From Sphingopyxis sp. FD7 (GTDB taxonomy: Bacteria; Pseudomonadota; Alphaproteobacteria; Sphingomonadales; Sphingomonadaceae): a stretch of DNA of 64,000 nucleotides. The notes under the pieces are model-generated. The model saw nothing but the letters and a program-made list of their open reading frames with translations, did no database searches and was not told the DNA's origin. Made by a program: the position numbers and the translations under genes. Shown here one piece after another: positions 44,576-54,068 of the stretch (position 1 is the stretch's first letter; each line of letters starts with the position of its first letter). Location: NCBI RefSeq assembly GCF_003609835.1, contig NZ_AP017898.1, forward strand, positions 1,922,001-1,986,000, in the 5' to 3' direction.

Positions 44576-45391
44576 TCAGGTCTGGCAGCGGCCGTTGCGG
44601 TCGATCAGCGCCGCGACTTCGCGCACCAGCTTGGCGCCGAGGATCGCGGTGACGCCGCCGACGTCGCGGCCGGGGTGATGCTCGACGATGTCGGCGCCGA
44701 CGATCGGCGCGGTCTGCTTGTGCAGCACCGCCAGCACTTCGCGCGCGGTCAGCCCGCCGGGCTCGGGGTGCGCGACGCCCGGCGCCTCGGACGGATCGAT
44801 CCCGTCGAGGTCGATCGAGATATAGAGCGGGCCTTCGAGGACGGGGACGCGATCGGGGCTGAAATCGGCCATCGGAATGACCTCGACCCCGAAGCGCGTC
44901 GCCTGCTCGCGGCAATGGCGGGTGAGCGTGCGGATGCCGACCTGCACGAGCCGCGCCGCATGACCCGCCTCGCAGATGCGCGCAAAAGGCGAGGCATGGC
45001 TGCGCGGGTTGCCGCCGAAATCGGCGTAGAGGTCGGGGTGCGCGTCGATGTGCAGGATGTTGAGCGGCCCGAAACAGGTCGCGGCGGCCTCGACGAGCGG
45101 AAAGGTCACCGCATGATCGCCGCCGAGCGCCAGCGGCACCTCGCCATCCTCGCACAGCATCGCGACATGGCGGCGGATCGCGGCGTCATCCTCAGCGGTG
45201 CGTTCGGTGAGCGGCAGGTCGCCATCGTCGGCGAAGGCGATGTCGGTGCCGATTTCACCACCAAGCTCGCTTGCCATATTGCCGCGGTCGCTCCACAGCG
45301 CCGCGCGGATCGCGGCCGGACCAGCCGCCGCGCCGCGCTCGAAGCTGCTGTTGATATCGGTCGGCAGGCCGAAGAGGCGGATCGCGGGCAT
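44576..45391 (-). CDS. Arginase/agmatinase/formiminoglutamase family hydrolase
   Basis: 271 residues from the ATG at 45391 (MPAIRLFGLPTDINSSFERGAA); a reading from 45508 adds a non-homologous leader. The binuclear manganese ligands are in GGDHAVTFPL, HIDAHPDLYADFGG and SIDLDGIDPSEAPG, diagnostic of ureohydrolases. These enzymes hydrolyse guanidino groups such as in arginine or agmatine. The sequence near the active site is nearer to the agmatinase/guanidinopropionase branch (SpeB-like), but specificity is not certain. It is probably the first gene of an operon with the GST and the secreted DUF4019-like protein. Confidence 0.93.
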   Translation of the reverse strand: MPAIRLFGLPTDINSSFERGAAAGPAAIRAALWSDRGNMASELGGEIGTDIAFADDGDLPLTERTAEDDAAIRRHVAMLCEDGEVPLALGGDHAVTFPLVEAAATCFGPLNILHIDAHPDLYADFGGNPRSHASPFARICEAGHAARLVQVGIRTLTRHCREQATRFGVEVIPMADFSPDRVPVLEGPLYISIDLDGIDPSEAPGVAHPEPGGLTAREVLAVLHKQTAPIVGADIVEHHPGRDVGGVTAILGAKLVREVAALIDRNGRCQT

Positions 45392-45817
45392 GGACCATCT
45401 GTAGCCGTTGCCGACGGGCGCGCAAGACGCCGCCGCCGAGGATCGCGTCGGCGCCGAACGGGTTGCGTCATGCCGATGGCGGCAGACGACCGGTTGCGGA
45501 CCTATCAATCATCGTCACCCTGAACTTGTTTCAGGGTCTATGGCCCAGTCGTTTCGTTCGGCGCTGCGTGGAATTAATGGGCAGGCCATGGATGCTGAAA
45601 CGAGTTCAGCATGACGGAGTTATAGGGCTGCTCCCCACCCCAAAGCCGCCTTATCGTGCACACTCAACAAATAACGTACCAGACGACCGATCAACGGCAG
45701 GCGGGCCCACCCGCGGGGGAGAGGGGCATGCAGGTGTCCGCGGCTACAAGGAGGCCGCGAGGCCCGCCGCCGTTTGCCCACCGGGTCGCACAAACGCGCG
45801 AACCAGCGGGACGATCG
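45392..45817. other. Gap between arginase-family gene and recA
   Basis: About 426 bases. It contains the family B repeat at 45513-45616 and otherwise no convincing gene. The recA 3' end has no clear T-tract terminator. Confidence 0.5.
45513..45616. repeat. Dispersed intergenic repeat, family B (opposite orientation)
   Basis: Starts CGTCACCCTGAACTTGTTTC and AGGGTCTATGGCC, ends GGCCATGGATGCTG, AAACGAGTTCAGCATGACG. Relative to the copy at 2837-2939 the two arms are exchanged, as expected for an inverted copy. Located between the arginase-family gene and recA. Confidence 0.8.
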
Positions 45818-46897
45818 TCAGATGTCGTCGCCCGCGTCGTCGTCGGGACCCGCCATCATTTCTTCGGCGACCGCGTCGGTGCGGCCGCGGATCGCGGCTT
45901 CGAGCCGTTCGCGAAGTTCGGGATTTTCGGTCAGGAAGTTTTTGGCGTTCTCGCGGCCCTGCCCGATGCGGATCGAGTCATAGCTGAACCAGGCACCCGA
46001 TTTTTCGACCAGCCCGGCCTTGACGCCGATATCGAGAATCTCGCCGATCTTGGAAATGCCCTGCCCGTACATGATGTCGAACTCAACCTGCTTGAACGGC
46101 GGCGCGACCTTGTTCTTCACCACCTTGACGCGCGTGGTGTTGCCGACGATCTCGTCGCCATTCTTGATCTGGCCGGTGCGGCGGATGTCGAGGCGGACCG
46201 AGGCATAGAATTTGAGCGCATTGCCGCCGGTCGTGGTTTCGGGGTTGCCGTACATCACGCCGATCTTCATGCGCAGCTGGTTGATGAAGATCACCATGCA
46301 GCGCGAGCGGCTGATCGAGCCGGTGAGCTTGCGCAAGCTCTGCGACATCAGCCGCGCCTGCAGGCCGACGTGACTGTCGCCCATCTCGCCCTCGATCTCG
46401 GCGCGCGGCACAAGCGCGGCGACCGAGTCGACGACGAGCACGTCGATCGCGTTCGAGCGCACGAGCGTATCGACGATCTCAAGCGCCTGCTCGCCCGTGT
46501 CGGGTTGCGACACAATGAGTTCGTCAATGTCGACGCCCAGCTTGCGCGCATAGACGGGGTCGAGCGCATGTTCGGCATCGACGAACGCCGCCGTGCCGCC
46601 CATCTTCTGCGCTTCGGCGATGCAATGCAGGGCCAGCGTCGTCTTGCCCGAGCTTTCGGGGCCGTAGATTTCGATGACGCGGCCGCGCGGCAGGCCGCCG
46701 ACGCCCAGCGCGATGTCGAGGCCGAGCGACCCGGTCGAAATCGCCTCGACCTGCATCGCTTCCTTCGACCCCAGCTTCATCACCGAGCCCTTGCCGAAGG
46801 CGCGGTCGATCTGCGCCAATGCGGCGTCGAGCGCCTTCTGCCTGTCCGTTCCGTTCACTGATTTCCCCGATTCGACGAGTGACAATTGTCCGGCCAT
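45818..46897 (-). CDS. recA: Recombinase RecA
   Basis: 359 residues. It forms the DNA filament for homologous recombination and the SOS co-protease. The Walker A motif is [19 protein letters not shown] (about 72-90), followed by [19 protein letters not shown] and the DNA-binding loops [26 protein letters not shown] and [22 protein letters not shown]. The acidic tail ends DDDAGDDI as in alphaproteobacterial RecA. The ATG at 46897 has AAAGGACG upstream, and a consensus alphaproteobacterial LexA box lies 77 bases before it. Confidence 0.98.
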   Translation of the reverse strand: MAGQLSLVESGKSVNGTDRQKALDAALAQIDRAFGKGSVMKLGSKEAMQVEAISTGSLGLDIALGVGGLPRGRVIEIYGPESSGKTTLALHCIAEAQKMGGTAAFVDAEHALDPVYARKLGVDIDELIVSQPDTGEQALEIVDTLVRSNAIDVLVVDSVAALVPRAEIEGEMGDSHVGLQARLMSQSLRKLTGSISRSRCMVIFINQLRMKIGVMYGNPETTTGGNALKFYASVRLDIRRTGQIKNGDEIVGNTTRVKVVKNKVAPPFKQVEFDIMYGQGISKIGEILDIGVKAGLVEKSGAWFSYDSIRIGQGRENAKNFLTENPELRERLEAAIRGRTDAVAEEMMAGPDDDAGDDI

Positions 46898-46973
46898 TTG
46901 CCGTCCTTTCCTGCTCTAGAGCGACCGCGGACGCATCGCAACGCCGGACCCGTGTGCCACATTTGTTCTATGG

Positions 46974-46988
46974 GAACAAGAGGGGAAC
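46974..46988 (-). promoter_or_regulatory. LexA (SOS) box upstream of recA
   Basis: GAAC-AAGAGGG-GAAC (GTTC-N7-GTTC on the minus strand), the exact alphaproteobacterial LexA site. It lies 77-91 bases before the recA start, within the promoter region. Confidence 0.88.
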
Positions 46989-47000
46989 GATATATTTGCG

Positions 47001-47348
47001 CTACGCGCCGAACTCCCGCAGCGCCGCCTCGATATCGCCGATCCGGAACGGCTTGCTAATCAACCGGCGGCCCGCGTGTGCGGCCGGAATGACATCGCCG
47101 CCGCCTGAGGTGAAGGCGAAAGGTATTCCCATGGCGGCGAGCGCGTCGGCGACGGGCCAGCCCTTTTCTTCGCCGAGGTTGATGTCGACGAGCGCCCCCG
47201 CGAGCGGCTCGGACGCGATCAGCGCCAGCGCCTCGTCCTTGCCCGTCGCCTGCGCGGGTTCGGGCAGGCCGAGCGCGTCGAACATGTCGACCAGCATCAT
47301 GCCGATCAGCACATCGTCCTCGACGATCAGGATGCGCGGATCAGCCAT
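47001..47348 (-). CDS. Single-domain response regulator next to CckA
   Basis: 115 residues from the ATG at 47348, overlapping the cckA stop by eight bases. It is a receiver domain only: acidic pair in ILIVEDDVLIGMMLVDMFDALG, phospho-acceptor aspartate in GALVDINLGEEKG and the lysine in LISKPF. It has no output domain, so it likely acts as a phosphate sink, a shuttle or an allosteric partner. The sequence is of the kind often found as a stand-alone FixJ/CheY-like receiver with the ALVDINLG pattern in alphaproteobacteria. Translational coupling to cckA suggests it works with that kinase. The canonical CckA partner is ChpT, which is not in the window. Confidence 0.9.
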   Translation of the reverse strand: MADPRILIVEDDVLIGMMLVDMFDALGLPEPAQATGKDEALALIASEPLAGALVDINLGEEKGWPVADALAAMGIPFAFTSGGGDVIPAAHAGRRLISKPFRIGDIEAALREFGA

Positions 47349-49791
47349 CCTGTCCCCCGCGATGCGCCGCCTCGTCGAGCGCTGCCGACGTCGCCTCGGC
47401 GAGCTGTGCGACCGAAAAGGGTTTGGGCAGGAAGGACACGTCGTCGATGTCGATCGACTGGCGCAGCTGTTCCTCGGCATAGCCCGACATGAACAGCACC
47501 GGCAGGCCGGGGCGCCTGGCGCGCATCGCGCGCACCATCGCGGGCCCATCCATCGTCGGCATCACGACATCGCTGATGACCAAATCGACCTTCTCCAACT
47601 CGTCAAAGCGTTCGAGTCCCTCCTCGCCCTGCGCGGCGGTGACGACGGTATAACCCGCGCGGGCCAGTGCGCGTTCCGCGACCGCGCGCACCATATCTTC
47701 ATCCTCGACGAGCAGGATCGTCCCGCTGCCCCACTGGCTCTTCTTGGCCTTTGCGGTCGGCTGCGGCACTGCCGGAGCCTCGCCCGCGACGCGGTGAACC
47801 GGCAGGTAGATGGTGAAGCTGGTGCCCTCGCCCGGCTGGCTGTCGGCAAAGATGAAACCCGCCGACTGTTTGATGATGCCATAAACGGTCGACAATCCCA
47901 GCCCCGTTCCCTTGCCCACATCCTTGGTCGTGAAAAAGGGCTCGAAAATCTTGGGCAATATATCGGCGGGAATGCCCGTGCCCGTGTCGCTGACCTTGAG
48001 CGCGCAATAATCGGCGGGCGGCATGAACTCATTGCCCATCTGGCGCACATCGGCGGCCGACACCGGATAGGTCTCGATCGTCAGCGTCCCGCCGCCGGGC
48101 ATCGCGTCGCGCGCGTTGTCGGCCAGGTTGATGATGACCTGTTCGAGCTGGCCGGGGTCGGCGCGCACCGCGCCAAGGCCGCGGCCATGGTGCACCGACA
48201 GTTGCACCGTCTCGCCGATCAGGCGCTTCAAGAGGTGCGACACTTCGGAAATCACGTCGGGCAGCTGCAAAATCTGCGGGCGCAACGTCTGTTGCCGCGA
48301 GAAAGCGAGCAATTGCCGCGTCAGGCTGGCCGCGCGATTGGCGTTACTGCGGATCTGTTGAATGTCGTCATAGTCGCTGTCTCCGGGTGTGTGGCGCATC
48401 AGCATCAGGTCGCACGCGCCGAGCACCGCGGTCAGGATATTGTTGAAATCATGCGCGACGCCGCCCGCGAGCTGACCCACGGCCTGCATCTTCGATGCCT
48501 GCGCGACCTGGCGCTTCAGCCGCGATTCCTCGCTCGAATCCTTGAGACTGAGCAGCACCGCCGCTTCGCCGAGGCCGCGCACGCCGACGATGCGCATCGA
48601 CACAGGTTCACCGCTCTGCCCCGCGAGCCGGATCGACAGGTCGCCGCCCACCTGTTGCCCGCTGCTGTGGCGGCGGATCATGTCGGCGAGCGGCCCCTTG
48701 TCCTCGCCGACCACGATGTCGCCCGGATAGCGCGGTTTCTTGCCGTCGGGCAGGTTCGCCGCGCGGACGAACGCACGGTTCATGTACAGAAAGCGCCCGT
48801 CGCGATCGACCAGCGCCAGCCCGAAGGGCAGCAGCGACAGCAGCGTCTCGACATAGGTTTGCGCGGTGCCACGGTCGGCCGGTCCCATCTCTTCGTCGAG
48901 CATCGCGAGCAGCACGGGTGTCGTGCTGTCGGCGGGCGCCAGCGGGATCTGGATCAGCCGCACCGGCGTCGCGCGATCGCCCTCGCGCGCGAAATAGAGC
49001 GCGCCGCCATCATCGAGCCGCAGCATCGGCGCAACGTCGCGCCCGGCGAAATGGCGCGCGTCATCCTCGCCCAGCGCACGCAGCAGAAAGGCCTCGTTCG
49101 CCGCGCGCAGCCGCCCCTCATGGTTGACCAGCGCCGCCATCACCCCGGCATGACCCAGCGTGCGCCCCACCGGGCCGCCGAGATGTCGGGTGAGTTCGGC
49201 GACCAAATCGAAGCGCTCGACGGCCGCAAAGCGCCAGACGAGATAATCCTCGGCCTGCCCGGTGCGCGTCACCTGCGCGCGCAATTGCAGGGGGCCGATC
49301 GCGATATCGTCGGCGCGCCCTTCGCCGTCGCGCCACGCCGCGCGCCCGGCGTTCTTCAAAAGCTCGGCGCCGCGGCCGTCGAGCGGCAGGCCCGGCGGCG
49401 TGACAAAGCCGCCCATCCATGTCGCGAACAGGTCGTTGGCGCATACCATCCGCCCGGCGCGATCGGTGACGGCGATCGCGATATCGTCGTGATTGACCGC
49501 CTGACGCAATATCGTCCAGTCGGGCGCCGCCGCCTCGCCGCGCGTCGCCGCGGGGAACAGCCGGCGCGCCAGCACCACGCCGCCCGCCGCCACCGCCAGG
49601 CCCGCAGCAAAACCCGCGGCAAGGATCGCGCTGCCCGTCGCCCAGAACAGCAGCGCGGCCGACACGAGCGCCAGCCCGACGAGCAGCGCCAGATCGACGC
49701 GCGACAAGTCGGTGGGCGGCGCGATCGTCCCGGCAGGGCCCGCCCCCCTGATGACGTCACCATCAGCGGAGGGCAGGCTTTGCGCGGTCAA
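47341..49791 (-). CDS. cckA: Hybrid sensor histidine kinase CckA
   Basis: 816 residues from a TTG at 49791; no ATG or GTG start is near in this frame, and a stop lies upstream, so the exact start is uncertain. Two or three membrane segments (about 33-80) lead into PAS-like regions, then a kinase core with H in GVAHDFNNILTAVLGACDLMLMRHTPGD, IINLADNARDAMPGG and KGTGLGLSTVYGIIKQSAGFI, and a C-terminal receiver (ILLVEDEDMVRAVAERAL, VDLVISDVVMPTMDGP, LPKPF). CckA starts the phosphorelay to CtrA through ChpT and controls cell cycle, motility and GTA genes in alphaproteobacteria. The GVAHDFNN H-box and order of domains match CckA well. Confidence 0.93.
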   Translation of the reverse strand: MTAQSLPSADGDVIRGAGPAGTIAPPTDLSRVDLALLVGLALVSAALLFWATGSAILAAGFAAGLAVAAGGVVLARRLFPAATRGEAAAPDWTILRQAVNHDDIAIAVTDRAGRMVCANDLFATWMGGFVTPPGLPLDGRGAELLKNAGRAAWRDGEGRADDIAIGPLQLRAQVTRTGQAEDYLVWRFAAVERFDLVAELTRHLGGPVGRTLGHAGVMAALVNHEGRLRAANEAFLLRALGEDDARHFAGRDVAPMLRLDDGGALYFAREGDRATPVRLIQIPLAPADSTTPVLLAMLDEEMGPADRGTAQTYVETLLSLLPFGLALVDRDGRFLYMNRAFVRAANLPDGKKPRYPGDIVVGEDKGPLADMIRRHSSGQQVGGDLSIRLAGQSGEPVSMRIVGVRGLGEAAVLLSLKDSSEESRLKRQVAQASKMQAVGQLAGGVAHDFNNILTAVLGACDLMLMRHTPGDSDYDDIQQIRSNANRAASLTRQLLAFSRQQTLRPQILQLPDVISEVSHLLKRLIGETVQLSVHHGRGLGAVRADPGQLEQVIINLADNARDAMPGGGTLTIETYPVSAADVRQMGNEFMPPADYCALKVSDTGTGIPADILPKIFEPFFTTKDVGKGTGLGLSTVYGIIKQSAGFIFADSQPGEGTSFTIYLPVHRVAGEAPAVPQPTAKAKKSQWGSGTILLVEDEDMVRAVAERALARAGYTVVTAAQGEEGLERFDELEKVDLVISDVVMPTMDGPAMVRAMRARRPGLPVLFMSGYAEEQLRQSIDIDDVSFLPKPFSVAQLAEATSAALDEAAHRGGQDG

Positions 49792-49814
49792 ATCACGGAC
49801 TTTCTATCGTTTTG

Positions 49815-51875
49815 TCACCAGATGCGGACACGCTCTTCGGGTGTCAGGTACAGCTTCTGGCCGGGCTTAACCTGAAACGCCTTATACCAAGGGTCAAGGT
49901 TGCGCGAGACCCAAGTCCGCTGAATCGAGGGCGCGTGGGGATCGGTGGTGATCCGCTGCGACAGATTCTGCTCGCGGTAATTGCGCCGCCACACCTGCGC
50001 CCAGCCGAGGAAGAAGCGCTGGTCGCCGGTCAGGCCGTCCAGCACGGGCGCCTCCTTGCCGCCGAGCGACTTCTTATACGCCTCATAGGCGACGGTCAGG
50101 CCGGCAAGGTCGCCGATATTTTCGCCGAGCGTGAAGGTGCCGTCGAGCTTTTCGCCGGGCAGCACTTCATAGGCGTCATATTGCGCGACCAATGCCTTGC
50201 CCGCCGCCTCGAACGCCGCGACGTCGGCGGGGGTCCACCAATCGGCGAGCTTGCCCGTCTCGTCATATTTCGCGCCCTGGTCGTCGAAATGATGGCTGAT
50301 CTCATGGCCGATCACCGCGCCGATGCCGCCATAGTTGATCGCCGGGTCGGCGTGCGGATCGAAAAAGGGCGGTTGCAGGATAGCGGCCGGAAAGACGATC
50401 TCGTTCATGCCGAAATTGGCATAGGCGTTGACCGTCATCGGGGTCATGCCCCATTCCCAGCGGCGGATCGGCCCGCCGAGGCGGCTGATATTGTCGTCGT
50501 GCGCAAACTGGTTCGACCGCAGCGCGTTGCCGAACAGGTCGTCGGCCTTGATCTCCAGCTTGCTGTAATCCTTCCAGCGGTCGGGATAGCCGATCTTGGT
50601 CGTGAAATTGGCAAGCTTCTTCTTCGCCTTGACCTTGGTTTCGGGCTGCATCCAGCTCAGCCCGTCGATGCGGTCGCCCATCGCCGCCAGCACATTCCTG
50701 ACGAGCTGGTCCATCGCCGCCTTGGTTTCGGGCGGGAAATATCTGGCGACATAATCCTGGCCGACCGCCTCGCCCATATTGTTCGTGGTGAAATCGACCG
50801 CGCGCTTCCAGCGTTCCTGCATCTGCGGCGTGCCCGACAGCGCGGTGCCATAGAAGGAGAAGGCTTCCTGCGCGACCGCATCGGGCAGCACGTCCGAAAA
50901 GCCATCGAGGCTGCGGACGATCAGCAGGTCGCGGATGACGCCGATCGGCGCTTCGGCGAGCAGCTTCGCTTCGCCGGTGAAGGCGCTCGGCTGCGACACG
51001 AGCAGCGAATCCTCCTTGACGCCGATGCCGCGAATGAAGGTCTGCCAATCGAAGCCAGGCGCCGCGGCCGCCAGCTCGGCGATCGTCATCTTGTTATAGA
51101 CTTTGGTGGCGTCGCTGCTGTCATTCTTGTCCCAGTGGACGGTCGCGATCTGCTTCTCGAAATCATAGATTGCCTGCGCACGCGCCGCGGCGTTCGCCTC
51201 GCCGACCAGCGTCAGCACATTTTCGAGATGCTTCAGATAGGCGGCCTGGAGCCTGGTATTGCGCTCATTCTCTTTCAGATAGAAATCGCGGTCGGGCATG
51301 CCGATGCCGCCCTGGAACATCGTGTAGATGTAAACGTCGGGATTTTTGTCGTCCTGCCCGACATAGCCGCCAAAGAAATGCCGCACTCCGTTGCGGTCGG
51401 CCTCGGCGAGCAGCCTGGCCAGCCCCGCCTTGTCGACGGTGCGGATCTGGTTCAGCCACGGCTCGATCGGCGCCAGGCCCTTGGCCTCGACCGTCGCCGC
51501 GTCGAGATAGGCGGCATAGGCGCGGCCGATCATGCTGTTCGGATCGGTCCTGGCCGCCTCCAGGATTTCCTGCGTGCGCGTCTGCGACAGATCGGCCAGC
51601 ACGGTGAACATGCCGAAGTTCGATTTGTCGGCCGGGATCTCGGTATTTTTCGCCCAGGTGCCGTTGGCATAGGCGTAAAAATCGTCACCCGGCTGGACGC
51701 TCTTGTCCATGCCCGAAAGGTCGAAGCCGAAGGTGCCGAGTTCGGGTTTCGCAGCGCTCGCGGCGGCGGACGCCGCTGCGGGCTTTTCCTCGGCCGCCGC
51801 CGGAACGGCGGTCAGCATCAGCGCGCCGAGCGCGGCGCTCGCCATCAGGCGCGAAGTCTTGGGCAGGTGGATCAT
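49815..51875 (-). CDS. M13-family metallopeptidase (PepO-type), exported
   Basis: 686 residues with a signal peptide (about 1-28, AVPAAAE) and an Ala-rich linker. The catalytic zinc site is HEISH (about 524-528), the neprilysin-type HExxH, followed by the third ligand region ENIGDLAGLTVAYEAYK; NAYANFGMNEIVFPAAILQPPFFDPH is the conserved substrate-binding stretch, and the C-terminus ends in the family pattern YLTPEERVRIW. M13 enzymes cleave short peptides. Being exported, it likely acts in the periplasm. The gene is alone on the minus strand; the upstream gap to the DUF2062 gene is 96 bases. The ATG at 51875 is the only plausible start. Confidence 0.95.
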   Translation of the reverse strand: MIHLPKTSRLMASAALGALMLTAVPAAAEEKPAAASAAASAAKPELGTFGFDLSGMDKSVQPGDDFYAYANGTWAKNTEIPADKSNFGMFTVLADLSQTRTQEILEAARTDPNSMIGRAYAAYLDAATVEAKGLAPIEPWLNQIRTVDKAGLARLLAEADRNGVRHFFGGYVGQDDKNPDVYIYTMFQGGIGMPDRDFYLKENERNTRLQAAYLKHLENVLTLVGEANAAARAQAIYDFEKQIATVHWDKNDSSDATKVYNKMTIAELAAAAPGFDWQTFIRGIGVKEDSLLVSQPSAFTGEAKLLAEAPIGVIRDLLIVRSLDGFSDVLPDAVAQEAFSFYGTALSGTPQMQERWKRAVDFTTNNMGEAVGQDYVARYFPPETKAAMDQLVRNVLAAMGDRIDGLSWMQPETKVKAKKKLANFTTKIGYPDRWKDYSKLEIKADDLFGNALRSNQFAHDDNISRLGGPIRRWEWGMTPMTVNAYANFGMNEIVFPAAILQPPFFDPHADPAINYGGIGAVIGHEISHHFDDQGAKYDETGKLADWWTPADVAAFEAAGKALVAQYDAYEVLPGEKLDGTFTLGENIGDLAGLTVAYEAYKKSLGGKEAPVLDGLTGDQRFFLGWAQVWRRNYREQNLSQRITTDPHAPSIQRTWVSRNLDPWYKAFQVKPGQKLYLTPEERVRIW

Positions 51876-51971
51876 GATATTCCCCGGTTATCAGAATGAA
51901 GCGGCAACCCGTGCCGCGTCGGTGCGGAACGGGTCGGCGATGGATCAGCTATACGCCTGCGAAGGGCCGGT

Positions 51972-52601
51972 TCAACCAGCCGCCGTGTCGCTCGTCGATG
52001 CCTCATGTCGTTGGTCGCGTGCGCGCGCCAGCTTGCGCCGCCAGCGTAGGCGAATCCAATTGTCCCAGAAGATCGCGGCCAGCACATAGCCGACCGCCGC
52101 CGCGACGACGGAAATCACGAACAGCCCCGCGAGCATCGCCGGCGCGGCGTCCGAAAAGGTCCAGCGCACCCACTCGCCCGCCGATGCGCCATGCTCGATC
52201 ATCGCCGAAAAGGTCGCGCTGTTCGCCTGAAGCCCGAACAGCCAGTCGCCGAGCCATACCGAGGCGAGGATGATGAACGGGGTCGTCACCGGGTTCGACA
52301 AAAAGGTCATCGCCGCGCCGATCGGAATGTTCGCACGCACCGGCAACGCGAGCAGCGCGACGCCCAGAATCTGGACGCCGGGAATGAGGAAAAAAATGCC
52401 GACAAACAGGCCGAGCGCCGTGCCGCGCGGCACCGAGGTGCGCGTGAAGCGCCACAAATGGCTGTGCGCGACCCTATGGGCAAACGGCTTGACGAAACGG
52501 CTCGCGAGCAGTTCCTCGCGCGTCGGTGAATTGCGGCGGATCCAGTTCATCACCGCGGCCTTGTCGCGGGATTTGCTATCCTTTGGCGTGCCGCCGCTCA
52601 T
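51972..52601 (-). CDS. DUF2062 inner-membrane protein
   Basis: 209 residues from the ATG at 52601, which overlaps the smpB stop by four bases. The protein has a charged N-terminus, then three or four hydrophobic segments: [65 protein letters not shown] and the late segment [24 protein letters not shown]. The [20 protein letters not shown] and SNPVTTPF motifs are those of DUF2062. Its function is unknown; the family is linked by position with cell-envelope genes in several species. A longer reading to 52802 runs through smpB in another frame and is rejected. Confidence 0.9.
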   Translation of the reverse strand: MSGGTPKDSKSRDKAAVMNWIRRNSPTREELLASRFVKPFAHRVAHSHLWRFTRTSVPRGTALGLFVGIFFLIPGVQILGVALLALPVRANIPIGAAMTFLSNPVTTPFIILASVWLGDWLFGLQANSATFSAMIEHGASAGEWVRWTFSDAAPAMLAGLFVISVVAAAVGYVLAAIFWDNWIRLRWRRKLARARDQRHEASTSDTAAG

Positions 52602-53083
52602 CCGCGGTCCTTCAGCAGTCGTTGCTTGTCGCGCTTCCAGTCGCGTTCCTTGATCGACTCGCGCTTGTCGTGCGCCTTCTTGCCCTTGGCGAGCGCGAGT
52701 TCGACCTTGGCGCGGCCGCGGCTGTTGAAATAGACGCTGAGGGGCACGAGCGTCATCCCCTGCCGCATCACGCCCGCGTGCAGCTTGTTGATCTCGCGCC
52801 AATTGAGCAGCAGCTTGCGCGGCCGCCTGGGCTCGTGATTGAAACGATTGCCGTGGCTGAACTCAGGGATATTGGCGTTGATCAGCCACACTTCGCCGCC
52901 GTTCACCTCGGCATAGCTTTCGGCAATCGTCCCCTCGCCGAAGCGCAGCGACTTGACCTCGGTGCCCTGCAGCGCGATCCCCGCCTCGAAAACCTGCTCG
53001 ATGGCATAATCGAAGCGCGCGCGCCGGTTCTCGGCGACGATCTTTTTCTTGTCGAACTCGGCGGCGGACTGCGGACGGGCCAT
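52598..53083 (-). CDS. smpB: SsrA-binding protein SmpB
   Basis: 161 residues. SmpB binds tmRNA and brings it to stalled ribosomes for trans-translation. The OB-like core is visible as [47 protein letters not shown] and the basic C-terminal tail [29 protein letters not shown], which enters the decoding site. The ATG at 53083 gives the expected MARPQS start. It lies nine bases after dapA and overlaps the DUF2062 gene, so dapA-smpB-DUF2062 is an operon on the minus strand. The tmRNA gene is not in the window. Confidence 0.97.
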   Translation of the reverse strand: MARPQSAAEFDKKKIVAENRRARFDYAIEQVFEAGIALQGTEVKSLRFGEGTIAESYAEVNGGEVWLINANIPEFSHGNRFNHEPRRPRKLLLNWREINKLHAGVMRQGMTLVPLSVYFNSRGRAKVELALAKGKKAHDKRESIKERDWKRDKQRLLKDRG

Positions 53084-53092
53084 GACGAAAGC

Positions 53093-53968
53093 TTAAATCA
53101 CTCCTGCCGACGACAATGCGGCATCGACGGTCGCGCGCGATGCGGCGGACGCCGGGATGATAGGTAGGCGCACTTCGGGCGAAAACCAGTCATGGACGCG
53201 CGACAGCGCATATTTGACCGGCCCCGGCGAGGTGTCGGAGAACATCGCCTTGTGCAGCGCGAACAACCGCTCGTGGAGCATCAGCGCCCGCGTCCAGTCG
53301 CCCGCGGCGCAGGCGGCGGCGAAATCGGCGCAGAGGCGCGGCGCGACATTGGCGGTGACCGAAATGCACCCCGCGCCGCCCATCGCCGCGTGCGGCAACC
53401 ACAGATCGTCGTTGCCCGACAGCTGGCAGAAATCACGCCCCGCTCCTGCGCGGTGGATGGTCACGCGGGCAAGGTCGCCGCTCGCATCCTTGACGGCCAC
53501 GACGGTCGGGATCTCGGCCAGCCTGCTCATCGTTTCGGCACTGATGTCGGCGACGGTGCGGCTGGGGACGTTATAAACGACGATCGGCAGGTCGCTGGCA
53601 TCGGCCAGCGCCTTGAAATGCGCGACCATCCCGTCCTGGCTCGGCCGGTTGTAATAGGGCGCGACGATCAGCGCCGCATCGGCGCCCGACGCCTGCGCGT
53701 GGCGCATGTGACGAATCGCGGTCGCGGTGTCGTTCGATCCGCAACCCGCGATCACCGGCACGCGCCCCGCCGCCGCTTCGATGCAGCAGTCGATCACGCG
53801 ATAATGTTCGTCAAATCCCAGCGTCGGGCTTTCGCCCGTCGTCCCGCACGGCACCAGCGCGCTCGATCCTTCTTTGACTTGCCAATCCACAAGCTGCGCA
53901 AAGGCGGGCGCATCGAACGCCCCGTCGCGAAATGGCGTCACCAAGGCGGGAATGGAACCCGAAAACAT
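53093..53968 (-). CDS. dapA: 4-hydroxy-tetrahydrodipicolinate synthase
   Basis: 291 residues. It condenses pyruvate with aspartate semialdehyde in the lysine/diaminopimelate pathway. The Schiff-base lysine is K160 in VVAVKDASGD, the catalytic tyrosine Y132 in IVVYNVPSRT, and GTTGESPTLGFDEH (about 42-55) binds the substrate. The length and TIM-barrel pattern fit the DapA family. The ATG at 53968 follows a GGAG site. It is the first gene of the dapA-smpB-DUF2062 unit and divergent from the lytic transglycosylase gene, 100 bases away. Similar aldolases of the DHDPS superfamily with other functions exist, but the smpB linkage favours DapA. Confidence 0.95.
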   Translation of the reverse strand: MFSGSIPALVTPFRDGAFDAPAFAQLVDWQVKEGSSALVPCGTTGESPTLGFDEHYRVIDCCIEAAAGRVPVIAGCGSNDTATAIRHMRHAQASGADAALIVAPYYNRPSQDGMVAHFKALADASDLPIVVYNVPSRTVADISAETMSRLAEIPTVVAVKDASGDLARVTIHRAGAGRDFCQLSGNDDLWLPHAAMGGAGCISVTANVAPRLCADFAAACAAGDWTRALMLHERLFALHKAMFSDTSPGPVKYALSRVHDWFSPEVRLPIIPASAASRATVDAALSSAGVI

Positions 53969-54068
53969 GCTCCGCTCCTTTACAAGGACATGGCCGACCC
54001 GATAGAATCCGGGCTGCGCGCCGCTATTGGACGTCTATTCAGCGACCCGCAAGGAGTTTGGCGTTACG

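Noticed and set aside
46819..49875. Open frame of about 1000 codons opposite cckA
   Set aside because: Antisense shadow of cckA and the receiver gene; no domain or start signal.
49812..51899. Long plus-strand frame opposite the M13 peptidase
   Set aside because: The minus-strand frame has the signal peptide and HEISH zinc site; the plus-strand one has no recognisable protein feature.
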